Assembly (NCBI RefSeq): GCF_900188395.1
Contig: NZ_FZOB01000010.1
Span: 1-53,685, forward strand
Reading direction: 5' to 3'
DNA length: 53,685 nucleotides
Origin: Desulfurobacterium atlanticum
Lineage (GTDB): Bacteria > Aquificota > Aquificia > Desulfurobacteriales > Desulfurobacteriaceae
The notes beneath the pieces were generated by a model. It did no database searches. It saw only the letters and a list, made by a program, of their open reading frames with translations, and was not told the DNA's origin. Shown here piece by piece: positions 16,638 through 24,806 of the stretch. The translations under genes were made by a program, and so were the position numbers. The number at the start of each line of letters is the position of its first letter. Position 1 is the stretch's first letter.

Positions 16638-18980
16638 ATGAAAATACGAACAAAATTTGCAATTCTCCTTACAATAATGGGACTTTTTGGCTTTTTGGCT
16701 GCAACTGTAGGTATATACGGAATGCGTATCCACGTAAGAGTGGATAACGCTATAGAAGTGGCAAACACAGAAAAGTATCTCCTTGAAAAAATTTTAAGAA
16801 GTTATCTGTTTCTAAAAGAAGGTTATGACGGAAAAATAGAGAAAGAGCTTAAAACAAGCCAGAGAATGTTTGAAATAAACCTGAAAGCTATCAAAAACGG
16901 TGGAGTTGTTCTTGTACCAAAAGAAGCCACAAACAATAACCCATTTCAAAATTTTTACATAAAACCCCTGGGAAAACAAAAGGAATACAAGCCACTTTTA
17001 ACAAAAATAGAAAGAGAATGGAAAAACATCAAAAATTTACTTACATCCAGTGCTCCACCCTATGAAATCTACATTGAATCAAAAAAGATTAAAAAAGAGT
17101 TAAACATACTAATAGATAAACTGAAACTCAGCGACGATAGGTATCTCTTTTATGAACTTGAAATAGGATTTATCATTGCAGGAACTTTCGTTTTCATTAT
17201 AATAGGCATCATGTTATTTGATGTTTCAAAAAAGATAGAAAAACTTTCCTATGCCATCACAAGTATTCCAACAGGAAAATTCTGCAAACTCTCAAAACTT
17301 CCCGAAAAATACAGAACAAACGATGAAATAGGTCAGGCGTTTATCGCAGCAGAGGAAACTTCACAACTTATATTCTCTCTCCTCGGAAGAATAAAAAAGA
17401 TGCTTCAGAACTTCCAGACAGGAAAAATTTCAAAGGTCAGAACCGACGATCTTGAAGGGAAATGGAAGGAGATAGGAGAACTCCTTAACGCCATATCGGA
17501 AAAATGGGCAGAAGGAGCACAAACTACACTGAGATGGATTGAATGTTTCAAAAAGCTTAAAAGCTGTGAAACTTGTGAAAGAAGATTTAACTGTATCATC
17601 CCTGCCGATAATCAAGGAATATACAAAGAGATCTACGGCACTTTAAAAAAACTGAAAGATGAAACAATGGTTGCAGCAGACGAAATAGATAGATTCAGAA
17701 AAGAAATTTCAAAAGCTATAAGAGAAGGGAAAACATTCATACCTTCAAGTATTGATTACTCAAAAATTCCCGATTTTCTCCATGAAATCGCAAAATCACT
17801 TGAAGATATGGCAATCTCCCTTTTAAACGCACTTTCAAGCCAGAAAATATTTCTTGCAACCGTTTCCCACGATATAAGAACTCCTTTAAACGGCATAATC
17901 GGCTTTTTAGGATTGTTAAACCAGTCTGACAAGCTTTCTCCAAAAGACAGAGAATATGTAGAACTTGCACTGTCAAGTGCAAAACAGCTTTTAAGTCTTG
18001 TAAACGATATACTGGATGTGGCAAAAATACAGGCTGAACAGATAGAACTTTACACAGAACCGATAAACATAATTAAAGTGGTTAAAGACACAGCCTACGC
18101 TTTATCTTCCAACTTAAAAGAAGGAGTAGAACTAAAATTTAACTTCCCTGAAGAGGAACTATGGGTAGAAGGAGATGAAAAAAGAATTAAACAGATATTC
18201 TTCAACCTCCTTTCAAACGCAGCGAAATTCACAGAGAAAGGCTTTATTGAAGTTGGGCTAAAAAGAGTAAAAGAGGAGAAAGAGAAAAATGCATACAAAC
18301 TTCTCTTTTATGTGAAAGACACAGGTATAGGCATTCCTTACGAAAAACAGCCACTTCTTTTCAAGCCATTCTCACAGATTAAAAGTAGAACAGCTAAGAA
18401 AGTGGAAGGCACAGGACTTGGTCTTTTCATAACCAAAAAACTTGCAAACATTATGGGTGGAGATGTGTGGGTTGATAGCAAGCCCGGAAAGGGTTCCACC
18501 TTTTATGTATTACTTGAACTAAAGAAAGCAAAACCACCAGCAAAGCAAGAACAACTTGATGAAATGGAATGTGAAAATGTGGATAAAAACCTTAAAATTC
18601 TTATTGCTGAAGATATAATAGTTAATCAAATATTTATCAGAGAACTTCTTAAAAAGAAATTCGGTATAGAAAATGTAAAAATTGTTGACAACGGTAAAAA
18701 AGCTGTTGAAGCTGCCGAAAAGGAACAGTTTGACCTGATTTTGATGGATCTTAAAATGCCTGTAATGGACGGTTTAACAGCTATAGAAGAAATTAGAAAG
18801 AAAGGAATAGATGTGCCTATATTTATGCTGACAGCAGATGCTTTCAGAGATTCTGAAGAGAAAGCTATAAAAGCAGGAGCTGATGGTTATCTTGTGAAAC
18901 CTGTTGATTTTAAACAACTCTGCAAAGCTCTCTCATACGCTTCAAAGATAAAGATGAAACGAAAAGGTGAAGAGAAATGA
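16638..18980 (+). CDS. Hybrid sensor histidine kinase/response regulator
   Basis: This 780-residue protein has a membrane span at about 6-28, an extracytoplasmic sensor region of about 145 residues, a second span at about 175-195, and a HAMP-like linker. A cysteine cluster (C303, C310, C313, C319) follows. The kinase core has the phosphorylated H411 in VSHDIRTPLNG, N-box N523/N527, DTGIGIP at 561-567 and GTGLGL at 591-596. The receiver domain (about 652-775) has acceptor D704 (LILMDLKMPVMDG) and K754. No DNA-binding output is present. The stop overlaps the HerA start by four bases, an unusual pairing. The signal sensed is unknown. Confidence 0.95.
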   Translation: MKIRTKFAILLTIMGLFGFLAATVGIYGMRIHVRVDNAIEVANTEKYLLEKILRSYLFLKEGYDGKIEKELKTSQRMFEINLKAIKNGGVVLVPKEATNNNPFQNFYIKPLGKQKEYKPLLTKIEREWKNIKNLLTSSAPPYEIYIESKKIKKELNILIDKLKLSDDRYLFYELEIGFIIAGTFVFIIIGIMLFDVSKKIEKLSYAITSIPTGKFCKLSKLPEKYRTNDEIGQAFIAAEETSQLIFSLLGRIKKMLQNFQTGKISKVRTDDLEGKWKEIGELLNAISEKWAEGAQTTLRWIECFKKLKSCETCERRFNCIIPADNQGIYKEIYGTLKKLKDETMVAADEIDRFRKEISKAIREGKTFIPSSIDYSKIPDFLHEIAKSLEDMAISLLNALSSQKIFLATVSHDIRTPLNGIIGFLGLLNQSDKLSPKDREYVELALSSAKQLLSLVNDILDVAKIQAEQIELYTEPINIIKVVKDTAYALSSNLKEGVELKFNFPEEELWVEGDEKRIKQIFFNLLSNAAKFTEKGFIEVGLKRVKEEKEKNAYKLLFYVKDTGIGIPYEKQPLLFKPFSQIKSRTAKKVEGTGLGLFITKKLANIMGGDVWVDSKPGKGSTFYVLLELKKAKPPAKQEQLDEMECENVDKNLKILIAEDIIVNQIFIRELLKKKFGIENVKIVDNGKKAVEAAEKEQFDLILMDLKMPVMDGLTAIEEIRKKGIDVPIFMLTADAFRDSEEKAIKAGADGYLVKPVDFKQLCKALSYASKIKMKRKGEEK

Positions 18981-20503
18981 ACAAAGTAGGTATTTGTGTT
19001 GGAGAAGCAACTCCAAGGGAAATAACATTTATAAGCAACGGAAATATCCAGCTTGGAGACTATGTAGAACTCTCCTACGATGGATTTAGAACCCTTGGAT
19101 TTGTTAAAGAGATACGCTGCATAAACAGAACGGTAAGTGAAGACCTTAACATAAAAGATATAGAAAAACTTAAAAGCCTAACAGACGGATTTAAAACATA
19201 CATAGGGAAAATAGCGATTCTTGGCGATGTGGAAAAAGGAATGTTTGTTCCCAGAACTCCGCCGCCACCTGGAACAGACATCTTTCCGGCATCAAAGGAA
19301 ACCCTTGAAAAAGTGTTTGGAAAAGATGACGGTAAAAAACTCAAACTTGGAACGCTGCTTACAAGGCCTGATGTAAACGTTTATGTTGATATAGACCAGA
19401 TAGTCAGCAGACACCTTGCAATCCTTGCAATTACAGGGGGCGGTAAGTCAAATACCGTTTCTGTTATCATAGAAGGTATCCTTGAAAAATTTGGAACAAT
19501 ACTTGTATTTGATATGCACGGTGAATACATAAACTTTGACTTCAGAAGAAACGGTAAAAATGTAGTAAATCGTCTTGAATTAAAATTAAACCCGGCATAC
19601 TTAAACTATAAAGAGTTTCGTCAATTCATAAACGTTGATGACAACGCATTCATTCAGGACAGGTATCTTAAAAGAGCCTTTAAAACTACACTGGAAGAGA
19701 TTTCCGCAGGAAAAATCCAGACAAGTCAGTTCTGGGGACGATTAAAAGGAGAACTTGAAGCTTACAAGGAACTTGCGAAAGAAGACCCGGATATAAAAGA
19801 AGACAGAAAATCAATTGTTGGTGTTTTAAACAAAGTAGAAGACGCAATGGAATCGTATCATGAGCTTTTTGACCTTTTTGAAAAACCGATAGTTGAACAG
19901 ATAGAACCGGGCAGTCTTAACGTTATAGATTTTTCTCAGGTTGATGAAAAGGTGGCAGACATTATTGTAAGTCACGTTTTAAGAAACCTTCTTGAAAAAC
20001 GGAAAAAATTTATCCACGGATATGAAAATGGTCTCAAATTCCCCGTTTTAACAATAATAGAAGAAGCCCATATCCTTGCATCTTCAACAATAAACACAAA
20101 ATCAAAATACTGGATTTCCCGGGTGGCAAGAGAAGGAAGAAAGTTTGGATTAGGGTTGTGTCTTGTAAGTCAAAGGCCAAAATCTCTTGACTCCAACACC
20201 CTCTCTCAGGCAAACAACATGGTAATACTTAAACTTGTAGAACCGGGAGACCAGAGACATGTTCAGCAGGCAGCAGAATCTTTAAGCAGTGAACTGGTGG
20301 AACAACTTCCATCCCTTAATGTGGGGGAAGCTCTTGTAATGGGAAAAATGATAGGTGTTCCTGCCCTTGTAAAGATAGACCTTGCAAAAAGTAAAAAGAG
20401 TGGGAAAGATATAAGTGCAGTAGAAGAGTGGCAGGAGATAGTAGAAAAGAGAAAACAGTTAGAAGAAGATATCAATAGTTTGGCGGATTTCTATGATGAA
20501 TAG
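18977..20503 (+). CDS. herA: HerA-like hexameric ATPase (DNA translocase family)
   Basis: The 508-residue protein has the HerA/FtsK-type layout. An N-terminal HAS-barrel (about residues 1-95, starting KVGICVGEATPREITF) is followed by a RecA-like domain with Walker A ITGGGKSN (152-159), DMHGEY at 179-184, and Walker B with glutamate switch TIIEEAHIL (359-367). SQRPKSLD (398-405) is the sensor segment. In archaea HerA pairs with the nuclease NurA in DNA end resection, and some bacterial HerA proteins act with other nucleases in phage defence. No NurA gene is present; the nearest nuclease-like gene is the NYN protein two genes downstream. It overlaps the kinase by four bases and the efflux gene by 11. 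Confidence 0.9.
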   Translation: MNKVGICVGEATPREITFISNGNIQLGDYVELSYDGFRTLGFVKEIRCINRTVSEDLNIKDIEKLKSLTDGFKTYIGKIAILGDVEKGMFVPRTPPPPGTDIFPASKETLEKVFGKDDGKKLKLGTLLTRPDVNVYVDIDQIVSRHLAILAITGGGKSNTVSVIIEGILEKFGTILVFDMHGEYINFDFRRNGKNVVNRLELKLNPAYLNYKEFRQFINVDDNAFIQDRYLKRAFKTTLEEISAGKIQTSQFWGRLKGELEAYKELAKEDPDIKEDRKSIVGVLNKVEDAMESYHELFDLFEKPIVEQIEPGSLNVIDFSQVDEKVADIIVSHVLRNLLEKRKKFIHGYENGLKFPVLTIIEEAHILASSTINTKSKYWISRVAREGRKFGLGLCLVSQRPKSLDSNTLSQANNMVILKLVEPGDQRHVQQAAESLSSELVEQLPSLNVGEALVMGKMIGVPALVKIDLAKSKKSGKDISAVEEWQEIVEKRKQLEEDINSLADFYDE

Positions 20504-21767
20504 GATAAGTGTGGAAATATTCAAGGAGAAGAAGAAAATCGCTCTTTTATCTATCAGCGTAAATTTTACCCTATTTATTATCAAGCTTATTGCAGGACTT
20601 ATCAGCGGAGCCACAACTCTTGTGGCAGACGCTATCCATTCTCTATCAGACCTTGCCGCTGCTGTTTCTGTTTACACAGGAATAGAGATAGCAAATAAAA
20701 AACCAAAAGAGTTTCCCTACGGACTTTACAAGGTAGAAAACCTTGTGGCTACAATAAGTGCTTTTGCAATATTCCTTGCCGGGTATGAAATTTTCAGATA
20801 CACATTCTTCAACGGAAAAGAGAAACAGCTTGATAACCTTCCCATAGCTATAGGAACTGTTATAGCTTCCATAGCCATAACATTCCTTTTCTCAAAATAT
20901 GAAGAGAAAAAGGGCAGGGAACTTAACTCTCCAAGCCTTTTAGCTGATGCAGAACACGTAAAAACCGATATGTTAAGCTCCATTGTTGTCCTTATAGGAA
21001 TAGCGGCAAACTACTTCGGTCTATTTTCAATAGAAAAAATCACCGTTCTTATAATAGTTGCTTTCATTCTTCACTCTGGATTTGAAATTCTAACAGACTC
21101 TCTCAAAGTTCTCCTTGACGCCTCAGTGGATAGTGAAACTTTAAATAGAGTTGAAAAGATACTTCTTTCATTTCCTATAGTTACCAAAATAAAGTCTTTA
21201 AAAGGAAGAAACTCCGGTAGCTACATATTCCTTGAAGCTGAAATCTACGTTGACTCAGACTCCCTTGAACAGGTGCACCAGACTCTTGATGAGATAGAAA
21301 AAAAGATAAAAAAAGAGATACCTTTTGTTGAAAAAGTTATAATTCATCCAGAACCTTACGAATCTACAAAAAGAGTAATAGCCATCCCTCTTGATGAAAA
21401 AAACTGTATAAGTGAGAAATTCTGTGATTGCGATTACATAATGATAGGAAAAGTTGACAGAGAAAAAGGAGTTATAGAAGATGTAAAAATATACTCAAAT
21501 CCTGTAAAGTGTGTTGCTAAAAGTAGAGGGGTTGAACTTGTGGAGTTTTTAAAAATGAAAGAAGTTACCTGCGTTGCCCTTTTTAAACTTCCTCTTCATA
21601 AGGGAGTATTTTATGCAATGGCTGAAAACAGAATTAAAATTGCACTTATTAAAGAAAAGAAAGAACCGTATGACATTCTGGATATGGCTTTAAATAACAA
21701 ACTTTGCTGTATTAACGCTTTAACATTTCTTGATAAAGAGGAAAAGGGAGTTTCCAATGAAAGCTAA
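20493..21767 (+). CDS. Cation diffusion facilitator fused to a NifX/NifB-type domain
   Basis: Residues 1-210 form a cation-diffusion-facilitator transporter with about six spans and both metal-site motifs: H49/D53 in DAIHSLSD and H155/D159 in EHVKTD. Residues 211-290 look like the usual cytoplasmic dimerisation domain (LEAEIYVDSDSLEQVHQ). From about 294 to 400 the protein resembles the dinitrogenase iron-molybdenum cofactor-binding fold: RVIAIPLDEKN, then CISEKFCDCDYIMIGKV, then RGVELVEFL. This tail is cysteine-rich (C305, C311, C313, C340, C360, C405, C406). It probably exports divalent metal such as zinc, iron or manganese, with the tail as a metal or cluster sensor; that role is inferred. 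Confidence 0.82.
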   Translation: MMNRISVEIFKEKKKIALLSISVNFTLFIIKLIAGLISGATTLVADAIHSLSDLAAAVSVYTGIEIANKKPKEFPYGLYKVENLVATISAFAIFLAGYEIFRYTFFNGKEKQLDNLPIAIGTVIASIAITFLFSKYEEKKGRELNSPSLLADAEHVKTDMLSSIVVLIGIAANYFGLFSIEKITVLIIVAFILHSGFEILTDSLKVLLDASVDSETLNRVEKILLSFPIVTKIKSLKGRNSGSYIFLEAEIYVDSDSLEQVHQTLDEIEKKIKKEIPFVEKVIIHPEPYESTKRVIAIPLDEKNCISEKFCDCDYIMIGKVDREKGVIEDVKIYSNPVKCVAKSRGVELVEFLKMKEVTCVALFKLPLHKGVFYAMAENRIKIALIKEKKEPYDILDMALNNKLCCINALTFLDKEEKGVSNES

Positions 21768-22344
21768 AGATATACTTGAACGGGATAAAATATTCAGCCA
21801 TCTTAATGTGGCGGTTTTCATTGATATGCAAAATCTCTATTACGGTGCAAAAACATCTTTAAAAAAGAAAATAGATTTTAAAAGATTACTTGAAATAGCT
21901 GTAAGAGGAAGACACCTTTACAGAGCCATCGCATATCTTGTTGACCTTGACAATGTTAATCAGGGAAGTTTCCTGTATGTTCTTAAAAGTCTCGGTTATG
22001 AAATAAAACTGAAACAACCTAAAAAATTTTACAGCTGGGACAGAGTAGAATACAAAGCAGACTGGGACATGGGTATAGCGATTGATGCGATAGCCATGGC
22101 AGAATCTGGAAAAATAGATGTAGCGGTAATAATGAGCGGTGATGGTGACTTTGTTGACCTTGTAAATTTTCTTAAAGCAAAGGGAATCAAAGTAGAAATC
22201 ATATCTTTTAAATCGATCACCGCAAAAGAACTTATAACTGCAGCAAACGAATATATAGACCTTGGAGAAGTTGCTGACTTTATAGTACTGGAGGAAACGG
22301 AAAATGGAGATAAAGATTTATCCACTGGGAATGTTAGCAGTTAA
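21757..22344 (+). CDS. NYN/LabA-like (PIN-fold) putative nuclease
   Basis: This 195-residue protein is a NYN-domain protein of the LabA/DUF88 type, a PIN-like fold often with RNase activity. The acidic site residues are visible: D23 in VFIDMQNL, D104 in ADWDMGIAID, and D129/D131 in IMSGDGDFVDL. The start at 21757 is chosen over 21730 because GGGAG lies six bases before it. The gene overlaps the efflux gene by 11 bases and the next gene by 41 bases, so it is tightly coupled. Its target is unknown. Its place near HerA is discussed in findings. Confidence 0.88.
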   Translation: MKAKDILERDKIFSHLNVAVFIDMQNLYYGAKTSLKKKIDFKRLLEIAVRGRHLYRAIAYLVDLDNVNQGSFLYVLKSLGYEIKLKQPKKFYSWDRVEYKADWDMGIAIDAIAMAESGKIDVAVIMSGDGDFVDLVNFLKAKGIKVEIISFKSITAKELITAANEYIDLGEVADFIVLEETENGDKDLSTGNVSS

Positions 22345-22945
22345 CACTCTTCTTGTGTTTGATGAAGATAGCAGAGAAGCCTTTATAGTTGACCCTGCTG
22401 GAGAGCTTGATGACATAATTTCTGAAGTTGACAGGAAAGAATTGAAAATAAAGTACATAATCAACACCCACGAACACCCTGACCACACAGCAAAAAATGC
22501 CTGGGCAAAACTCACATTTCCAGAAGCCAAACTTGTAATGCACCCTGAAACTGCAAAAACAGTAAACATGTGGATAGAATCGGATTTTGGAAAAAGTATA
22601 GGAGCAGAATATTCTCCGGAACCAGACTTAAAAGTTAATGAAGGAGATGTTTTAAGTATAGGTAATAAAGAATTTAAAATATTCCATACTCCAGGACACT
22701 CTCCCGGAAGTATCTGTATATATAACCCTGAAAGCAACTTTGTTATTGTGGGAGACCTTATTTTCAAAGGGAGTATTGGCAGATATGACCTTCCAGGAAG
22801 CAACTATGAAGAGTTAAAACAATCAATAATCAAACTTTTAAGTAATGTGGAAAAAGACACAACCATAATCCCGGGACACGGACCAACCACAACAGTAGAG
22901 GAAGAGCTTCTTGACAATCCTTTCATTAGGGAGATTGTCTCGTGA
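22304..22945 (+). CDS. MBL-fold hydrolase, glyoxalase II-like (YcbL type)
   Basis: A 213-residue metallo-beta-lactamase-fold protein. Metal ligands are visible in THEHPDH (residues 55-61), PGHSPGSICIY, VGDLIFKGSIGR and the final PGHGPTT. The overall length and motifs fit the small glyoxalase II-like YcbL group, which may hydrolyse thioesters such as S-lactoylglutathione or related thiols; the substrate cannot be told from sequence. GGAGG lies about nine bases before the ATG. The start lies 41 bases inside the NYN gene in another frame. Its stop overlaps the next gene by four bases. Confidence 0.88.
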   Translation: MEIKIYPLGMLAVNTLLVFDEDSREAFIVDPAGELDDIISEVDRKELKIKYIINTHEHPDHTAKNAWAKLTFPEAKLVMHPETAKTVNMWIESDFGKSIGAEYSPEPDLKVNEGDVLSIGNKEFKIFHTPGHSPGSICIYNPESNFVIVGDLIFKGSIGRYDLPGSNYEELKQSIIKLLSNVEKDTTIIPGHGPTTTVEEELLDNPFIREIVS

Positions 22946-23433
22946 CAACTGGAACCCATATTCTCGCAGGAGTTATAGCTGCACTTTATCTAAACCTGCC
23001 TGTTCTTCCTGCAGTGATTGGATCAGTAATCCCTGATATAGATATAAAAAATGGATTTCCAAAGAAAAGAAACCTTTTTAATACACACAGAGGAATAACC
23101 CACCACATTGCAATTCCTGTTACACTAATAGCTTTAAGCTTCTACTTAAAAGAAACTAACTTCAGTCTAATCTACAAAAACCTACTATCATTCTCTATAG
23201 GATACACAACCCACATTCTACTTGACACATTAACTCCTCTTGGTATTCCGTACACTCATAAATTTTACCCAAGAATATCTCTTAAAGTTTTTAGAAGCAA
23301 TAAGATAAGTGAGATAATTGTATTTTTAGCGCTACTTTTAATCTTAACTACTGTTCTAAACAAAAAGAAGCTTAATTTAAATTCTCTGATAGGAGAAGAA
23401 AATATTTCTATTATTAACAGTGTGCTAAAATAG
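22942..23433 (+). CDS. YdjM/DUF457-like membrane-bound metal-dependent hydrolase
   Basis: The 163-residue protein has about four hydrophobic segments and the DUF457/YdjM pattern: TGTHILAG (His6), VIPDIDIKNG (D32, D34), THRGITHH (H49, H54, H55) and GYTTHILLDTLTPLG. These histidines and aspartates probably bind metal at the membrane face. The family's biochemical role is poorly known; E. coli YdjM is an SOS-regulated inner-membrane protein. The start is GTG within a GTGA overlap with the MBL gene. Confidence 0.85.
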   Translation: MTTGTHILAGVIAALYLNLPVLPAVIGSVIPDIDIKNGFPKKRNLFNTHRGITHHIAIPVTLIALSFYLKETNFSLIYKNLLSFSIGYTTHILLDTLTPLGIPYTHKFYPRISLKVFRSNKISEIIVFLALLLILTTVLNKKKLNLNSLIGEENISIINSVLK

Positions 23434-23467
23434 GTAGATCAACATCATTAAATTATTAGGAGGCATC

Positions 23468-24130
23468 ATGAAATTCTTCATAGATACGGCTGATATAAAC
23501 GAGATAAAAAAAGCTTATGAACTTGGATTAATTGACGGAGTAACAACCAACCCAACACTAATAGCAAAAACAGGTAAACCTTTTATGGAAGTTGCAAAGG
23601 AGATACTGGAACTTGTTGACGGTCCTGTAAGCCTTGAAGTTGTTAGTCTTGATGCAAAAGGAATGGTGGATGAAGCAAGAGTTTTAGCAAAGCTTGGAGA
23701 CAATGTTGTTATAAAAATCCCTATGACAACAGAGGGACTTAAAGCTGTAAAAATTCTCTCTGAAGAGGAAATTAAAACAAACGTAACTTTGGTTTTCTCC
23801 CCCCTTCAGGCACTTTTAGCAGCAAAGGCAGGAGCAACGTATGTTTCTCCTTTTGTCGGAAGACTAGACGACATAGGCCACGACGGTATGGATCTTATAT
23901 CTCAAATAGTTGAGATATATAGTAATTACGGCTTCTCAACAGAAATAATAGTTGCAAGTATAAGACATCCAAAACACGTACTTGAAGCTGCCCTTATAGG
24001 TGCAGATATAGCAACAATTCCTTTTAAAGTTATAAGTCAGCTTGCAAAACATCCATTAACAGATAAGGGCATAGAAAGATTCCTTGAGGACTGGGCAAAC
24101 GTTCCAGATAAGGATTCTATTTTCAAATAA
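23468..24130 (+). CDS. tal: Transaldolase (small TalC/fructose-6-phosphate aldolase type)
   Basis: The 220-residue enzyme is the short transaldolase type. It starts [19 protein letters not shown], has [11 protein letters not shown], and the Schiff-base lysine is probably K83 in [27 protein letters not shown] and [14 protein letters not shown] are also typical. It transfers dihydroxyacetone units between sugar phosphates in the non-oxidative pentose phosphate pathway; an aldolase activity cannot be excluded. GGAGG precedes the ATG. A 34-base gap separates it from the preceding overlapping gene run, so it may be cotranscribed. Confidence 0.93.
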   Translation: MKFFIDTADINEIKKAYELGLIDGVTTNPTLIAKTGKPFMEVAKEILELVDGPVSLEVVSLDAKGMVDEARVLAKLGDNVVIKIPMTTEGLKAVKILSEEEIKTNVTLVFSPLQALLAAKAGATYVSPFVGRLDDIGHDGMDLISQIVEIYSNYGFSTEIIVASIRHPKHVLEAALIGADIATIPFKVISQLAKHPLTDKGIERFLEDWANVPDKDSIFK

Positions 24131-24152
24131 ATCCTCTTGTGCGGGGGCAATT

Positions 24153-24707
24153 GTGACAGAAAAGGAGATTCTTAAACAGTATATAGGAGAGGCGAGGGAA
24201 CATTTCCAGAAAGGGGTAGAAAAGCTTGATGAACTTGAGCAAACTGTAACAATTCTCGCAAAAACTCTCAGTATGTATAAAGAACTGATAGACCTATCCA
24301 CCTTTGTTCCAAAAGAAAAGCTAATCAAATACAGATTGAGCAGACTTCTTAAAAGAATGGCTTTTGACAAAACAAAAACAATAATGGGTATAAGAATAAA
24401 GTTTCATTTTGGTAACTATGAAGATTTAAGGAACATGATAGTTAATTACATAGACAACCACATAAGACCTACTGACACCTTGTTCCTATTTGAAGACGGC
24501 AGTTTAGGCATTATCTACATACTTGATAAAAACCTTGAATCAAAAGTGAAAGTTTTGACAAGAATTGAGGAAATTCTTTCAAATTTTGAAATTCAACTTG
24601 ATTACAAAGTAAAATCACACATAAAATGGGAACTTTTCTCAACAGAACTTGATGCTACTGACTCAATTGAAAATTTCCTGACAAGACTAAAAGAGGGGAA
24701 AGAGTAG
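24153..24707 (+). CDS. Protein of unknown function, possibly a degenerate GGDEF-like domain
   Basis: This 184-residue protein was not recognised with confidence. Residues 1-50 are helical and probably coiled coil (EAREHFQKGVEKLDELEQTV). The rest alternates strands and helices: IMGIRIKFHFGNYEDLRNMI, then RPTDTLFLFEDGSLGIIYIL, then an EILSNFE helix. The order resembles a nucleotide-cyclase fold in which the GGDEF loop is replaced by FEDGS, so it would be catalytically dead. The start is a GTG at 24153, because the longer upstream reading would run through the transaldolase end. It lies 22 bases after the transaldolase stop. Confidence 0.6.
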   Translation: MTEKEILKQYIGEAREHFQKGVEKLDELEQTVTILAKTLSMYKELIDLSTFVPKEKLIKYRLSRLLKRMAFDKTKTIMGIRIKFHFGNYEDLRNMIVNYIDNHIRPTDTLFLFEDGSLGIIYILDKNLESKVKVLTRIEEILSNFEIQLDYKVKSHIKWELFSTELDATDSIENFLTRLKEGKE

Positions 24708-24806
24708 TATCTTCCCTTCTCCTTTATTCTGTATAAACCATCCCAAAATGCTAAAATTCCCTAAGAGTAGTAGCTTTTACCATTTAAAAATTGCGAGGGG
24801 AAAATA

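Noticed and set aside
23140-23467. Search for an SOS box before the YdjM-like and transaldolase genes
   Set aside because: No recognisable LexA-type palindrome was seen in the short gaps, so SOS control is not claimed.
24694-24720. Terminator after the unknown gene before iorA
   Set aside because: The GGGAA-like and TTCCC arms pair only with a bulge and no real T-tract follows, so it was not listed.
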